DNA of 64,000 nucleotides from Pseudorhodoplanes sp. (GCA_032027085.1 JAVSMS010000001.1:2935126-2999125), one strand, 5' to 3'; positions 33,763 through 42,180 are shown, counted from the first letter of the stretch. Numbers and translations: made by a program. The notes: generated from the letters alone by a model not told the origin.

Positions 33763-34410
33763 CAATACCTCGTTGACCTTTCGCGGTCATCCTGAGGTAC
33801 GCAGCGACGCCCCGCCTTGAAGGGATGTACGGCACTCGGCCGGCACCTCAAGGTGCCTGCGCTGCGCCGGCCACAAGGCGCATGGCGAAAAATGCGTCGA
33901 CAGAAACCGAACTTCGACAACGCACGCGCAAGCAAGAGTTTTCGCAGCTAGCATGGAGCCAACGGGTGCGCGGGAAGCGCGGCCCGATGACAAATTCGCG
34001 GGAACGCAGGGAAATGATCCCGGATTGCGCTTCGCTCCATCCGGGCTACGCGTGCTGAACGAACGCCCGAAGGGGCACTCCCTTCGCGCATAGAGAAATA
34101 TTGAGACTTCGGGGAAAGTCCGCAAATTTTCCAACCTGTCAGTCATTTTGACGGGCCAGGTAAGCGAAAATCTCAATTTTGATCATGAGAACTCACTGTA
34201 ACCCAAAGGGTTAAACACAAAGAGCCGCAGACTTTCAGATTTCTAATGTGAAAAATGAAGGGAGTGCTCTCCGGCGCTCCTGCAAAAATCCCAAGGGATT
34301 CAGCCAGCTGGTTTAAAAGTTGTTCCAGCCCTGCCGAAAATGCTTGCCGAACCCGTCCCGCCGGTCCCCCATACCCCCGTCGGTCACGCTGATTCTTAAT
34401 GGAGGAGTCC
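33763..34410. other. Intergenic region right of the transposon with dispersed repeat fragments
   Basis: No gene is convincing in these 648 bases. A segment near 33786-33830 (GTCATCCTGAGGTACGC...) and one at 34018-34050 resemble intergenic repeats common in Bradyrhizobium-like genomes. The second has CCCGGAT/ATCCGGG arms; read on the other strand it encodes the well-known spurious peptide PDGAKRNPG. Open frames crossing them are treated as spurious. The part from about 34100 to 34260 is AT-rich and may hold the promoter of the small gene at 34411. Confidence 0.4.
34018..34050. repeat. Dispersed Rhizobiales-type palindromic repeat
   Basis: The unit starts TCCCGGATTGCGCTTCGCTC and ends ATCCGGGCTACG. 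Arms CCCGGAT and ATCCGGG enclose a GCGCTTCGC core that can also pair. I recognise this phrase as frequent in intergenic DNA of Bradyrhizobium and relatives. Confidence 0.55.
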
Positions 34411-34545
34411 GTGACCAATAAAGATAATGAATTGCAGTTCTCGTTCCTCACGCTAAAACTCTTTGCGCGAGGTCGAGTGGCGTTTGTGATGGCGGGCGCG
34501 GTGTCATTGCTCATAGTCGCGATTGCTTATCGCGTCGTTCAATGA
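34411..34545 (+). CDS. Small single-helix membrane protein
   Basis: A GTG at 34411 with a strong GGAGGAG site three bases upstream opens a 44-residue frame (MTNKDNELQFSFLTLKLFAR). The rest is a hydrophobic helix (VAFVMAGAVSLLIVAIAYRVV) ending in Gln. The ribosome-binding site and the one-helix design support a real small gene. No family is recognised. It converges on the thermonuclease gene. Confidence 0.5.
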   Translation: MTNKDNELQFSFLTLKLFARGRVAFVMAGAVSLLIVAIAYRVVQ

Positions 34546-34639
34546 TGGCGAGCTGCGACCATGCCGTATTGGTTGATCAATTTGGCAGCGTGGTATGAGT
34601 TTCGTTGCGCTCAACCCCGTCCGACGATCCGAACGTCCG

Positions 34640-35287
34640 TCACCCGCACCAACTCCGCCGCGCGCCATCCCACGGGCGGGCAAGTCCTTCGGCGACCAAT
34701 ATTCCGCCCAGCGAGCGGCCATTGCGTTCGATGACACGCAGTTTGCGGCCATACGAATCTTCATCGCGGCTGCCGATGGCGAGGATTTGCACCGGGCCTT
34801 GGTTCAGCAATGCATTCAGGCGCTGGGTCGCCTGCCGGGCGCGCTTGAGTTCCGAGGCGCATTTTGGGCTGAACAATTCCGGCGCATCGATATCGGCAAG
34901 CCTGATCTTGAATCCACCGTAACGGATGGTGTCGCCGTCGAACACGCAATTGGGCGAAGAGCCATTGCCGCAATAATCGAAACGGACATGAATGCGCCGC
35001 TCTTCGTTTGCGTGTGGTCGCAGCGGCACGGGCAGGCTCGCGACAATGTGGCCGGCCTTGTTCGCCAAGGACTGTGGCTGCGGAAGCAGCGAACGATATT
35101 CGACCATCGCCCACAAAGCCGCGGCGACGGCGACCAGCGTCATCAGCGGAAACCACATCCGCAGATGCGGCCACCAACTCCGGTTCCAACGCCAGCGCGA
35201 ACGACCCGCGAGGCGCTGTTCGGCGGCCCGGCGTTCGGCGGCTCGGCGCCACGGGTCCAGTCTGATCAATCGGCCGGTGTCGCTCAC
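34640..35287 (-). CDS. Membrane-anchored thermonuclease (SNase-like) family protein
   Basis: The 215-residue protein has an Arg-rich cytoplasmic start, one membrane helix at about residues 42-62 and an extracytoplasmic staphylococcal-nuclease fold. The nuclease shows FDGDTIRYGG, RLADIDAPEL and EDSYGRKLRVI, which contain the conserved catalytic Asp, Arg and Glu/Asp positions. The protein ends shortly after GLARPW. The start is a GTG at 35287. Several SNase-like family members have lost activity, so nuclease function is likely but not certain. Confidence 0.83.
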   Translation of the reverse strand: MSDTGRLIRLDPWRRAAERRAAEQRLAGRSRWRWNRSWWPHLRMWFPLMTLVAVAAALWAMVEYRSLLPQPQSLANKAGHIVASLPVPLRPHANEERRIHVRFDYCGNGSSPNCVFDGDTIRYGGFKIRLADIDAPELFSPKCASELKRARQATQRLNALLNQGPVQILAIGSRDEDSYGRKLRVIERNGRSLGGILVAEGLARPWDGARRSWCG

Positions 35288-35629
35288 GGTCGGCTCCGAA
35301 TCGGAACGCAGGATAGTGAGCGCGGCCGCGCTCGCGCGGGCGGTGTGATTTCATCGTTAGCAATCGGTGAAGGCCAGGCGCAGCGTGAACAAATTTGCGC
35401 GGCGAGCGTTGGGCTTGCAGCATGCGCCGGGTGTCAACCGGCCGCAACGGAGAAGGTGGACGCGGCTGATTTTGCCGGTTTCTGGCCGCGGCAACAACGT
35501 ATCGGTATGCGTGGCATCTCACCCGTTCCCGGCGCGTGCGCCTTCTCTGCCACGCCCACAATATTTTGCAGCCGCGCGCGAAAGGCTTTATAGCGCTGCC
35601 TTCGACAGGCAGGCAGCGAAAGCGACATC
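35288..35629. other. Intergenic region between the thermonuclease gene and phnA
   Basis: These 342 bases contain no frame with family resemblance and no clear repeat or RNA gene. They separate two divergent genes and presumably hold their promoters. No promoter match is strong enough to place. Confidence 0.35.
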
Positions 35630-35842
35630 ATGGACGTCAAGGACAGCAACGGCACCACACTCAACGACGGCGATTCGGTTCAGCTCATCAAGGATCTGAA
35701 GGTGAAGGGCACGTCGGTGAATCTCAAGCGCGGCACGGTGGTGAAGAATATCCGCCTGACCGGAAAACCGGGCGAAGTCGAAGGCCGGGTGGAGAAGGTG
35801 AAGGGGCTGGTGCTGAAAACCGAGTTTCTGAAGAAGGTGTAG
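35630..35842 (+). CDS. PhnA (YjdM)-like small protein
   Basis: The 70-residue protein starts MDVKDSNGTTLNDGDSVQLI and continues KDLKVKGTSVNLKRGTVVKNIRL, the PhnA C-terminal domain, ending GLVLKTEFLKKV. Despite the name, PhnA/YjdM proteins are not proven to act in phosphonate use. The N-terminal zinc-ribbon part of longer PhnA proteins is absent. The ATG at 35630 has only a weak upstream site. Confidence 0.85.
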   Translation: MDVKDSNGTTLNDGDSVQLIKDLKVKGTSVNLKRGTVVKNIRLTGKPGEVEGRVEKVKGLVLKTEFLKKV

Positions 35843-36008
35843 CGTCGCGATCCACAATCATTGTCATCGCCCGCGCCGATCTTTACCCGGGAGCGGTTCC
35901 CAAGGTGCGCATGTCGGCTTTGGCCGACTTGCGAGTGGGCGAGCCCGTAAATACCGCGTTGCAGTGATGACTGGAAGCCGTGCTTTCGCGGGGCATGACA
36001 AATGTGGG

Positions 36009-36542
36009 CTATCCCACCTTTCTTGAGACCGCCGTTCCGCTTTCGCGCTGATAAATGATGAGATCGAGCGATGGCGTTCGTTCATTGCCGGTCAGCGCCG
36101 TGAGCAGCGCATGCACTTGTCCGCGGTGATGGGTCTGGTGATTGAAGAATTGATCGAGCGCCAGCGCAAGCGGCTGCTCGATAGTCACGGGATTGGTGAT
36201 GGTGCGATAGCGGAACGGGCCGTTGAGATCGGCGTCGGTGAGACCGGCGATGTAATCGATGATCCGCTGATCTTCCGCGCGGCGCGCATCGCGCAATCCG
36301 GAAAAATCCTCGAACAGGATTTGGTCAAGCCGTGTGGGCGAGGGGCCTTCGCCGGTGAAGCGGCGCATCCAGATGCGGTCGGCGACCAGAAGGTGATTGA
36401 GCGTGCCGTGCACCGATTTGAAGAAGGCGCCGCGGTCGGCGCGGTAGTCGGCGTCGGACAAGGCCGACGCCGCATCGTAGATGCGCGCATTGGCCCAGGC
36501 ATTATAGCCGGCGAACATCGTGTAGCGGTGGGGCATGGGCAT
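36009..36542 (-). CDS. DinB family protein
   Basis: The 177-residue protein has the DinB/YfiT-like four-helix layout, with three His positioned to bind a metal. One lies in HGTLNHLLVADRIW near residue 49 and two in FNHQTHHRGQVHALL near 132-145. WMRRFTGEGPSP and YNAWAN at the N-terminus also fit the family. DinB-like proteins include thiol-dependent S-transferases; the substrate here is unknown. The ATG at 36542 is chosen. It lies beside a palindromic repeat on its 5' side. Confidence 0.85.
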   Translation of the reverse strand: MPMPHRYTMFAGYNAWANARIYDAASALSDADYRADRGAFFKSVHGTLNHLLVADRIWMRRFTGEGPSPTRLDQILFEDFSGLRDARRAEDQRIIDYIAGLTDADLNGPFRYRTITNPVTIEQPLALALDQFFNHQTHHRGQVHALLTALTGNERTPSLDLIIYQRESGTAVSRKVG

Positions 36543-36555
36543 GGTGATTCCAAGT

Positions 36556-36713
36556 TGTCATTGCCGGGCTTGACCCGGCAATCCATCATTCGTGCAAAGA
36601 AGATTGGTATTCGAGGCAGATGGATGCAAGCAGAACTCGCTTACGCGAGTTCTGCAAGTCCTTCATGCGCAAGTCGGGTAAACCCGACTTGCGGGTCAAG
36701 CCCGCGCATGATG
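36556..36713. repeat. Composite palindromic repeat with four hairpins
   Basis: Four hairpins lie in a row. They are ATTGCCGGG/CCCGGCAAT at 36560-36582 (loop CTTGA), an 11-pair stem at 36630-36655 with loop TTAC, AAGTCGGG/CCCGACTT at 36671-36690, and GCGGG/CCCGC at 36691-36705 with loop TCAAG. The first and last resemble the two arms of the repeat at 59765-59854. This looks like the mosaic intergenic palindrome family of Bradyrhizobium-like genomes. Confidence 0.65.
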
Positions 36714-36743
36714 AAATTATTTGATTGCACTGGTCACAAAATG

Positions 36744-36774
36744 AAAACTCCGGCGTTATGGCCGGAGTTTTCTG
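36744..36774 (-). terminator. Rho-independent terminator of the His/Tyr-rich gene
   Basis: An 11-pair stem, AAAACTCCGGC with GCCGGAGTTTT around a 6-base loop, lies just after the stop of the 36779-37015 gene. Read on the minus strand it ends in TTTT. The symmetric A and T tracts mean it could also act in the other direction. Confidence 0.75.
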
Positions 36775-36778
36775 CCGC

Positions 36779-37015
36779 TTAGTAGCAGATATAGACGCGC
36801 TTCAGGCGCGGGCCATAGGGGGTCTTCACCCAGCGCTTGGTCCAGCAGCTCGCATAGTAGCCCCCGTAATAGACCGGTCCGCCGTAATAGGCGTGACCAT
36901 GCCATTCGTTGTGCCAATGCTTGTGCTTGAAGCCGGCTTCGGCCGAGGTCGGGGCGAATGCCGCCATGCCAAGGGCGGCGACGGCGAGAGCCGAGAGCGT
37001 CAATTTGCGGAACAT
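36779..37015 (-). CDS. Small secreted His/Tyr/Gly-rich protein
   Basis: The ATG at 37015 (MFRKLTLSALAVAALG) has GGAG six bases upstream. A start at 37027 is also open. The 78-residue product has a signal peptide cleaved after SAEA, then GFKHKHWHNEWHGHAYYGG, and a C-terminus with two Cys (SCWTKRW and VYICY). High His and Tyr content suggests metal or surface binding, but no function is known. It is paralogous in design to the gene at 37195 and has its own terminator. Confidence 0.68.
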   Translation of the reverse strand: MFRKLTLSALAVAALGMAAFAPTSAEAGFKHKHWHNEWHGHAYYGGPVYYGGYYASCWTKRWVKTPYGPRLKRVYICY

Positions 37016-37142
37016 TTCCAACTCCATGTTGCAGGGATGCGTTCTTCACATCCTGTGCATGGGTCGGTGCGCGGGCCGGATGCGTTCAAAATTTTGCGGG
37101 CGCAATGTGCGGCCGGGCGTCGCAGCGTGGAGAAAAGGCAAA

Positions 37143-37169
37143 AGCCCCGTCTCTTGCGAGACCGGGGCT
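37143..37169 (-). terminator. Rho-independent terminator between the two small secreted genes
   Basis: On the minus strand AGCCCCGGTCTC pairs with GAGACGGGGCT, with one bulge and a GCAA-type loop, followed by TTTTGCCTTTTC. It lies 25 bases after the stop of the gene at 37195-37404. Confidence 0.75.
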
Positions 37170-37194
37170 CTGCCTGGTCAGAGGGGCGGAAGCC

Positions 37195-37404
37195 TTAGCG
37201 GCAAACGCGGACCCAGTCCCAGCCGTAATAGGTCCACACCTTCTTGGTGTAGCAATGCGGCCTGTAGTAGCTGTAGCCGTAATAGGGCTTGTAGAAGTGC
37301 TTGTGGCCGTAGCCGTAATAGTGGGCCGACGCGGCGGTCGGGGCGAGCGCGGCAGTGGCGAGGGCAACGACCGCGGCCAGTCCAAGAACAGTCTTGCGGA
37401 TCAT
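37195..37404 (-). CDS. Small secreted Tyr/His-rich protein
   Basis: The 69-residue protein starts MIRKTVLGLAAVVALATAAL, a signal peptide cleaved near TAASA. The mature part, HYYGYGHKHFYKPYYGYSYY, is followed by a Cys pair (HCYTKKVW and WVRVCR). GGAG lies six bases before the ATG. The design, size and C-terminal Cys spacing parallel the neighbour at 36779, suggesting tandem duplication and divergence. The function is unknown. Confidence 0.68.
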   Translation of the reverse strand: MIRKTVLGLAAVVALATAALAPTAASAHYYGYGHKHFYKPYYGYSYYRPHCYTKKVWTYYGWDWVRVCR

Positions 37405-37600
37405 AGGGGGCTCCTGTTTGTCCGGTGGATGTGCCTCTCACATCCTGCAAGTTCGTCGCGGGCTGCCGCGCCCCGGTTCATGCCGGCCCAAAAATTCGGA
37501 AAACCCCGTAAAATCGCGCTCTTGCGAGGTGCAAGGTCGGTGGGTATAAGCCGCCCGACCTCACAATCTCCCTTTTCCCAGCATTTGAAGGACGATCTCG

Positions 37601-38023
37601 ATGGCGATCGAACGCACTTTCTCGATCCTGAAACCCGACGCGACCGCGCGCAATCTGACCGGCGCGATCAACGCGATGATCGAGAAAGCGGGGCTGCGCA
37701 TCGTGGCGCAGAAGCGCATTCGCATGACCCGCGAGCAGGCGGAGACGTTCTACGCCGTCCACAAGGAGCGGCCATTCTTCGGCGAATTGGTCACGTTCAT
37801 GACCTCCGGTCCGGTGGTGGTGCAGGTGCTTGAAGGCGAGAACGCCATCGCCAAATACCGTGAGGTGATGGGCGCGACTGATCCCTCGAAGGCCGCCGAG
37901 GGCACAATCCGCAAGGTGCACGCCAAGTCGGTCGGGGAAAACTCGGTGCATGGGTCCGACGCCCCGGAAACCGCGGTCATTGAAATCGCTCAGTTTTTCT
38001 CCGGGAATGAGATCGTCGGATAA
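37601..38023 (+). CDS. ndk: Nucleoside-diphosphate kinase
   Basis: Ndk balances nucleoside triphosphate pools through a phosphohistidine intermediate. The 140-residue protein begins [21 protein letters not shown] and contains the active-site segment [13 protein letters not shown], with the phosphorylated His near residue 117. Length is standard. The ATG at 37601 has AAGGACG upstream. Confidence 0.96.
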   Translation: MAIERTFSILKPDATARNLTGAINAMIEKAGLRIVAQKRIRMTREQAETFYAVHKERPFFGELVTFMTSGPVVVQVLEGENAIAKYREVMGATDPSKAAEGTIRKVHAKSVGENSVHGSDAPETAVIEIAQFFSGNEIVG

Positions 38024-38101
38024 CAGCGATTCCGAAACTCAGAAAATAACAGCATTCCTGAAATATTGTATTCCAGTCTAGCGATGGCGATGATGCGGCG
38101 G

Positions 38102-38137
38102 CTTGGGAGGGCCACCCCGTAATCATAAGGGGCCAAG
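38102..38137 (+). promoter_or_regulatory. Structured leader upstream of the TerC-family gene
   Basis: CTTGG (38102-38106) pairs with CCAAG (38133-38137), and inside it CCCC (38115-38118) pairs with GGGG (38129-38132). The structure ends about seven bases before the GGAGG ribosome-binding site. Other TerC-family genes are controlled by a manganese (yybP-ykoY) riboswitch, but its conserved core is not recognisable here. A local translation-control hairpin is the modest reading. Confidence 0.3.
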
Positions 38138-38153
38138 GCGGACGGAGGACAGG

Positions 38154-38867
38154 GTGGATTTCTTCGCACAATTCTCGCAGCCGACATTCTGGCTGGCGGC
38201 GCTGCAGATCATCTGGATCAACATCCTGTTGTCCGGCGACAATGCGGTGGTCATTGCGCTGGCCTGCCGCGGGCTGCATGGCAGCCAGCGCCGCTGGGGC
38301 ATGGTCCTCGGCGCCGGCGCGGCGATCCTGCTCCGCGTGTTTTTCACGATCATCATCGCCCAGCTCATGGGCCTGCCGTTCCTCAAGCTGATCGGCGGCG
38401 TCGCTCTGCTGTGGATCGCGATCAAGCTGATCGTGCCCGACGAGTCGCATGGCGAGGACAATGTGAAGGCGGGCGAGAGCCTGTGGCGCGCGGTGCGCAT
38501 CGTCGCCATCGCCGACATCGTCATGAGCCTCGACAACGTGATCGCGATCGCGGCCGCCGCCAAGGGCAGCATCACTCTGATCGTTTTCGGTCTGGTGGTT
38601 TCGATCCCGATGATCATTGCCGGCGCCGCACTGCTGATGGCGGTGCTCGACCGCTTCCCGATCCTGGTCTGGGCCGGCGCCGCGCTGCTCGGCTGGATCG
38701 CGGGCGAGATCATGATCGAGGATCCCGCCACCATCAGTTGGCTCGGCAGCGAGCTCGTGCACCGCTACGTCTATGCCGCGGCAGCGGCCGGCGCCCTGTT
38801 CGTGGTGGCGGTCGGCTGGCTGATGCTGCGCGCGAAGCGCCCGGCGGCGGAGGTTGCCGACGTCTAG
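38154..38867 (+). CDS. TerC/YjbE-family integral membrane protein
   Basis: The GTG at 38154, preceded by GGAGG, gives 237 residues starting MDFFAQFSQPTFWLAALQII. NILLSGDNAVVIALACRGL and ADIVMSLDNVIAIAAAA are the paired acidic TerC motifs. About seven membrane helices are present. Relatives export Mn2+ or support metalation of secreted proteins, and a metal role is inferred. A TTG at 38103 would lengthen the frame, but lacks a site. Confidence 0.86.
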   Translation: MDFFAQFSQPTFWLAALQIIWINILLSGDNAVVIALACRGLHGSQRRWGMVLGAGAAILLRVFFTIIIAQLMGLPFLKLIGGVALLWIAIKLIVPDESHGEDNVKAGESLWRAVRIVAIADIVMSLDNVIAIAAAAKGSITLIVFGLVVSIPMIIAGAALLMAVLDRFPILVWAGAALLGWIAGEIMIEDPATISWLGSELVHRYVYAAAAAGALFVVAVGWLMLRAKRPAAEVADV

Positions 38868-38913
38868 CCATGGCAAAGTGATCTGATCCTTCTCGGATCG
38901 TGTGCTAGATATG

Positions 38914-38946
38914 AACCGGCGCGGCAGCCTTGCCGCGCCGGTTTTC
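38914..38946 (+). terminator. Rho-independent terminator after the TerC-family gene
   Basis: A 12-pair GC-rich stem (AACCGGCGCGGC with GCCGCGCCGGTT, loop AGCCTT) is followed by a short T-rich tract. It lies 47 bases after the TerC-family stop. It ends only 20 bases before the next start, so the oxidoreductase gene has either little leader or a promoter overlapping this region. Confidence 0.8.
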
Positions 38947-38965
38947 TTACAGAGAGGAGAAGCGG

Positions 38966-41056
38966 ATGAATCGGCCGCTGCGCACAGAGTTCCGCGCCAG
39001 CGCCTGTCCGCATGACTGTCCCTCGACCTGCGCGCTCGAGATCGAGGTTCTTGATGATCGCACCATCGGCCGTGTGCGCGGTGCCGGGGACAATGCCTAT
39101 ACCGCCGGCGTGATCTGCGCGAAGGTCGCGCGCTACGCCGAGCGCGCCAATCATTCCGGCCGTCTGCTGCGCCCGCTGCGGCGCACGGGAGAAAAGGGCA
39201 GCGGCGAGTTTGCGCCGGTCTCCTGGGACGACGCGCTGGACATCGTCGCCGAGGAATTCCGCAAGGCCGAGGCACGCCACGGCGGCGAGGCGGTGTGGCC
39301 TTACTTTTATGCCGGCACCATGGGCCTCGTCATGCGCGACGGCATCAACCGCCTGCGTCACGCGAAAAGGTATTCCGGCTTTTTCTCGACCATCTGCGTC
39401 AATCCGGCCTGGACCGGATTCATCGCCGGCACCGGGCGGCTCGCCGGCGCTGATCCGCGCGAGATGGCGAAATCCGATCTCGTAGTGATCTGGGGCACCA
39501 ATGCCGTCAACACCCAGGTCAATGTGATGACGCATGCGACGCGCGCGCGGAAAGAGCGCGGCGCGAAAATCGCGGCGGTCGATGTTTACATGAACGGCAC
39601 GATGGAGCAGGCCGACCTGCCGGTGCTGATCAAGCCCGGCACCGACGGCGCTCTGGCCTGCGCGGTGATGCATTGCCTGTTCCGCGACGGCAAGGCGGAC
39701 TGGGATTATCTCGACAAATACACCGACGCGCCGCGTGAACTTGAAGCGCATGTGCAGACGCGCGGGCCGGACTGGGCCACGCGGATCACCGGATGCCCGG
39801 TGGAGACCATTGAGGAATTCGCGCGGCTGATCGGCGACACCAAGCGCGCCTTCTTCCGGCTCGGCTACGGTTTCTCGCGCTCGCGCAACGGCGCGATCAA
39901 CATGCATGCTGCGCTCTGCATTCCGGCGGTGACCGGCGCCTGGCTGCACGAGGGCGGCGGGGCTTTTCACAATAACGGCGCGATCTATCACTGGAACCGG
40001 ACGATGATCGAAGGGCTCGATGCGCGCGACCCGGCGGTGCGCGAGCTCGATCAGTCGCGCATCGGCCCGATCCTGACCGGCGACAGCGAAGCGCTGCTGG
40101 GCGGGCCGCCGGTCACTGCGATGCTCATACAGAACACCAATCCCGTGTCGGTCGCGCCCGACCAGACCCTGGTGAAACGCGGCTTCGCAAGAGACGACCT
40201 GTTCGTCTGCGTGCATGAGCAGTTCATGACCGAGACCGCGCGCATCGCCGACATCGTGCTCCCGGCGACCATGTTCACCGAGCATGACGATGTCTATCAG
40301 GCCGGCGGCAGCCAATACATTCTGCTTGGACCGAAACTGGTCGAGGCGCCGGGCGAATGCCGGTCCAATCATGACCTGATCTGTGCGCTGGCCAAGCGGC
40401 TGGGCGCCGAGCATCCGGGTTTTGGCATGACCGCGCGCGAGATCATCGACTGGACGCTGCAGAATTCCGGCTGGGGGACGATCGATCGGCTGGAGACGGA
40501 GAAATGGATCGACTGCCAGCCGCCTTTTGCGCGCGCGCATTATCTCGACGGCTTCAAATGGCCGGACAAGAAATTCCGCTTCAAGCCGGACTGGTCAACG
40601 GTCCCGTTTCCATCGCCGTCGACCTTCGGACCCATGGCGCAGATTCCCTCATTGCCGGATTACTGGCCGGTCATTGAGACCGTTGACGATGCGCACCCGT
40701 TCCGCCTCGCGACATCGCCGTCGCGCAATTTCCTCAACTCCACCTTCAACGAGACGCCGACCTCGCTCGCGCGCGAGCAGCGGCCCACGGTGATGATCCA
40801 TCCCGATGACGCCGCATCGCTCGGGCTCGCGGACGGGGACAAGGCGGTGCTCGGCAACCAGCGCGGCGAAGTGCGGCTGCGGGTGCGGCTGTTCGAGGGC
40901 GTGCGGCGCGGCGTCGTGATCGCGGAATCGATCTGGCCGAACGATGCGTATGAAGACGGCCGCGGCATCAACACGCTGACCGGCTCCGACCCGATCGCGC
41001 CCTATGGCGGCGCCGCCTTCCACGACAACAGGATCTGGATCAGGCGCGCGGATTGA
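38966..41056 (+). CDS. Molybdopterin-dependent oxidoreductase with a 4Fe-4S site
   Basis: The 696-residue protein has an N-terminal Cys set for a 4Fe-4S cluster (Cys14, Cys18, Cys22 and Cys51). The molybdopterin oxidoreductase domain is followed by a C-terminal dinucleotide-binding domain (TVMIHPDDAASLGLADGDKAV). This matches the DMSO-reductase superfamily. No signal peptide is seen, so it is probably cytoplasmic, like uncharacterised formate-dehydrogenase-like members. The substrate is unknown. The ATG at 38966 follows GAGAGGAGA. Confidence 0.87.
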   Translation: MNRPLRTEFRASACPHDCPSTCALEIEVLDDRTIGRVRGAGDNAYTAGVICAKVARYAERANHSGRLLRPLRRTGEKGSGEFAPVSWDDALDIVAEEFRKAEARHGGEAVWPYFYAGTMGLVMRDGINRLRHAKRYSGFFSTICVNPAWTGFIAGTGRLAGADPREMAKSDLVVIWGTNAVNTQVNVMTHATRARKERGAKIAAVDVYMNGTMEQADLPVLIKPGTDGALACAVMHCLFRDGKADWDYLDKYTDAPRELEAHVQTRGPDWATRITGCPVETIEEFARLIGDTKRAFFRLGYGFSRSRNGAINMHAALCIPAVTGAWLHEGGGAFHNNGAIYHWNRTMIEGLDARDPAVRELDQSRIGPILTGDSEALLGGPPVTAMLIQNTNPVSVAPDQTLVKRGFARDDLFVCVHEQFMTETARIADIVLPATMFTEHDDVYQAGGSQYILLGPKLVEAPGECRSNHDLICALAKRLGAEHPGFGMTAREIIDWTLQNSGWGTIDRLETEKWIDCQPPFARAHYLDGFKWPDKKFRFKPDWSTVPFPSPSTFGPMAQIPSLPDYWPVIETVDDAHPFRLATSPSRNFLNSTFNETPTSLAREQRPTVMIHPDDAASLGLADGDKAVLGNQRGEVRLRVRLFEGVRRGVVIAESIWPNDAYEDGRGINTLTGSDPIAPYGGAAFHDNRIWIRRAD

Positions 41057-41067
41057 ACGGCGCCGGC

Positions 41068-42180
41068 TTACCAGCGGAATTCCAGCCCCAGCGTCCCGGC
41101 GTGCGATTCAAAATTGCCGCGGAAACGACCGTCATAGACGGCATAGAGCCGGGCTTTCGGCGCAAGCTGCATGGACAGGATCGCGCCGGTGTCGACGCCG
41201 AAGCGATCTTCCGACACGCCGGCAATGAATCGCGGCAGCGCGCCGCCATTGACGGGACTGATCGTCAGGCCGCCGACATTTTGCGACACAATATCAACCG
41301 CGCGGCCATAGACGCTGAAATCCATCACCATCGTGCTGGCGAGCCAAGTGTAGCCGACCTCGCCGCCGCCAAAGATGCGCGTGCGCTCGGCGATCTGCTC
41401 GCTGCCGTTGACCGGCACGGCGCCGCCGGTTTCGGAATAGGCGTCGGATTCCGCGCGTGCCCAGTCCATGCCGATCTTCGGGACGATGCGCCAGTTGCCG
41501 GAACTCCAAAGATAGCTGAGCTCAGCCAGCGCGCCCCAGAGGTTGGTGTCGTAGCTGGCGACGGAGGGAGCACCAGTGCCGCGGGTGGAATCGATGTCGC
41601 CAAAGCCGCGGATGGCGGCAACCCCCAGCACCCATGGGCCGGATTCAAAGGCGATGTTACCGCCAATCTGCGTGAGATCGATCCGGGAGGACTGCACATA
41701 TTGAATGATGTCGACGTCGCTGCGGCTCTGGTCGACCGAAAGGCCGACCGATATGCCGGGGGCGATAATTAGCCCGAGGCCGGCCACGCCGCCGTAAATG
41801 CGGCGCTTGTCGCCGCCGAAATCGCCGCGCGGATCCATGCGCGAGCGCACGCCATAAGCCTCAAACCATGCGCGATAACGGTTGTCGATGGCGGAGACGG
41901 TCTGCGGCGCGGCTTCAAGATCGGCACCGCCGCCGGACGGCGTGAATTGCGACGGCGCACCGGCGGCGCGCGCCGCTTCGGTTCCGAGATGGCGCAGGAA
42001 GCGCGTTCCGATTTCGAGGGTCGTACTGGGTGAGGAGAGGGAAATGTTGCCGTCGCTTGCCGGAAGCGGCTGCGGGGTTGGCGGCGTCTGCGCCAGTGCG
42101 ACCGGCATCCAACCGAACAGCCCCAGTGCAAGAAAAGCAGGCAGGGCCGCAAACGCCCAAGCGCGATCCCGCTTCCACAC
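41068..42180 (-). CDS. Autotransporter-beta-domain outer-membrane protein
   Basis: After a signal peptide ending PVALAQ the protein has about 60 residues of linker and then a roughly 280-residue beta-barrel. YRAWFEAYGVRSRMDPRG is the autotransporter-barrel start, and the protein ends GTLGLEFRW with the terminal aromatic needed for barrel assembly. There is no large passenger domain. The start is uncertain: the frame opens at a TTG (42261), while the GTG at 42180 gives a normal 31-residue signal peptide and is used. It converges on the oxidoreductase gene. Confidence 0.78.
   Translation of the reverse strand: MWKRDRAWAFAALPAFLALGLFGWMPVALAQTPPTPQPLPASDGNISLSSPSTTLEIGTRFLRHLGTEAARAAGAPSQFTPSGGGADLEAAPQTVSAIDNRYRAWFEAYGVRSRMDPRGDFGGDKRRIYGGVAGLGLIIAPGISVGLSVDQSRSDVDIIQYVQSSRIDLTQIGGNIAFESGPWVLGVAAIRGFGDIDSTRGTGAPSVASYDTNLWGALAELSYLWSSGNWRIVPKIGMDWARAESDAYSETGGAVPVNGSEQIAERTRIFGGGEVGYTWLASTMVMDFSVYGRAVDIVSQNVGGLTISPVNGGALPRFIAGVSEDRFGVDTGAILSMQLAPKARLYAVYDGRFRGNFESHAGTLGLEFRW

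Noticed and set aside
33787-34176. 129-codon minus-strand frame right of the transposon
   Set aside because: It contains SPDGAKRNPG, the translation of a dispersed palindromic repeat, not a protein family.
34173-34514. 113-codon minus-strand frame opposite the small gene at 34411
   Set aside because: It lacks a ribosome-binding site, while the plus-strand frame has GGAGGAG and a clean membrane helix.
38024-38153. yybP-ykoY manganese riboswitch before the TerC-family gene
   Set aside because: A hairpin is present, but the conserved riboswitch core sequences are not recognisable, so only a generic structured leader is reported.
38864-40540. 558-codon minus-strand open frame
   Set aside because: It lies fully antisense to the molybdopterin oxidoreductase, whose motifs are clear. 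The composition is that of a shadow frame.
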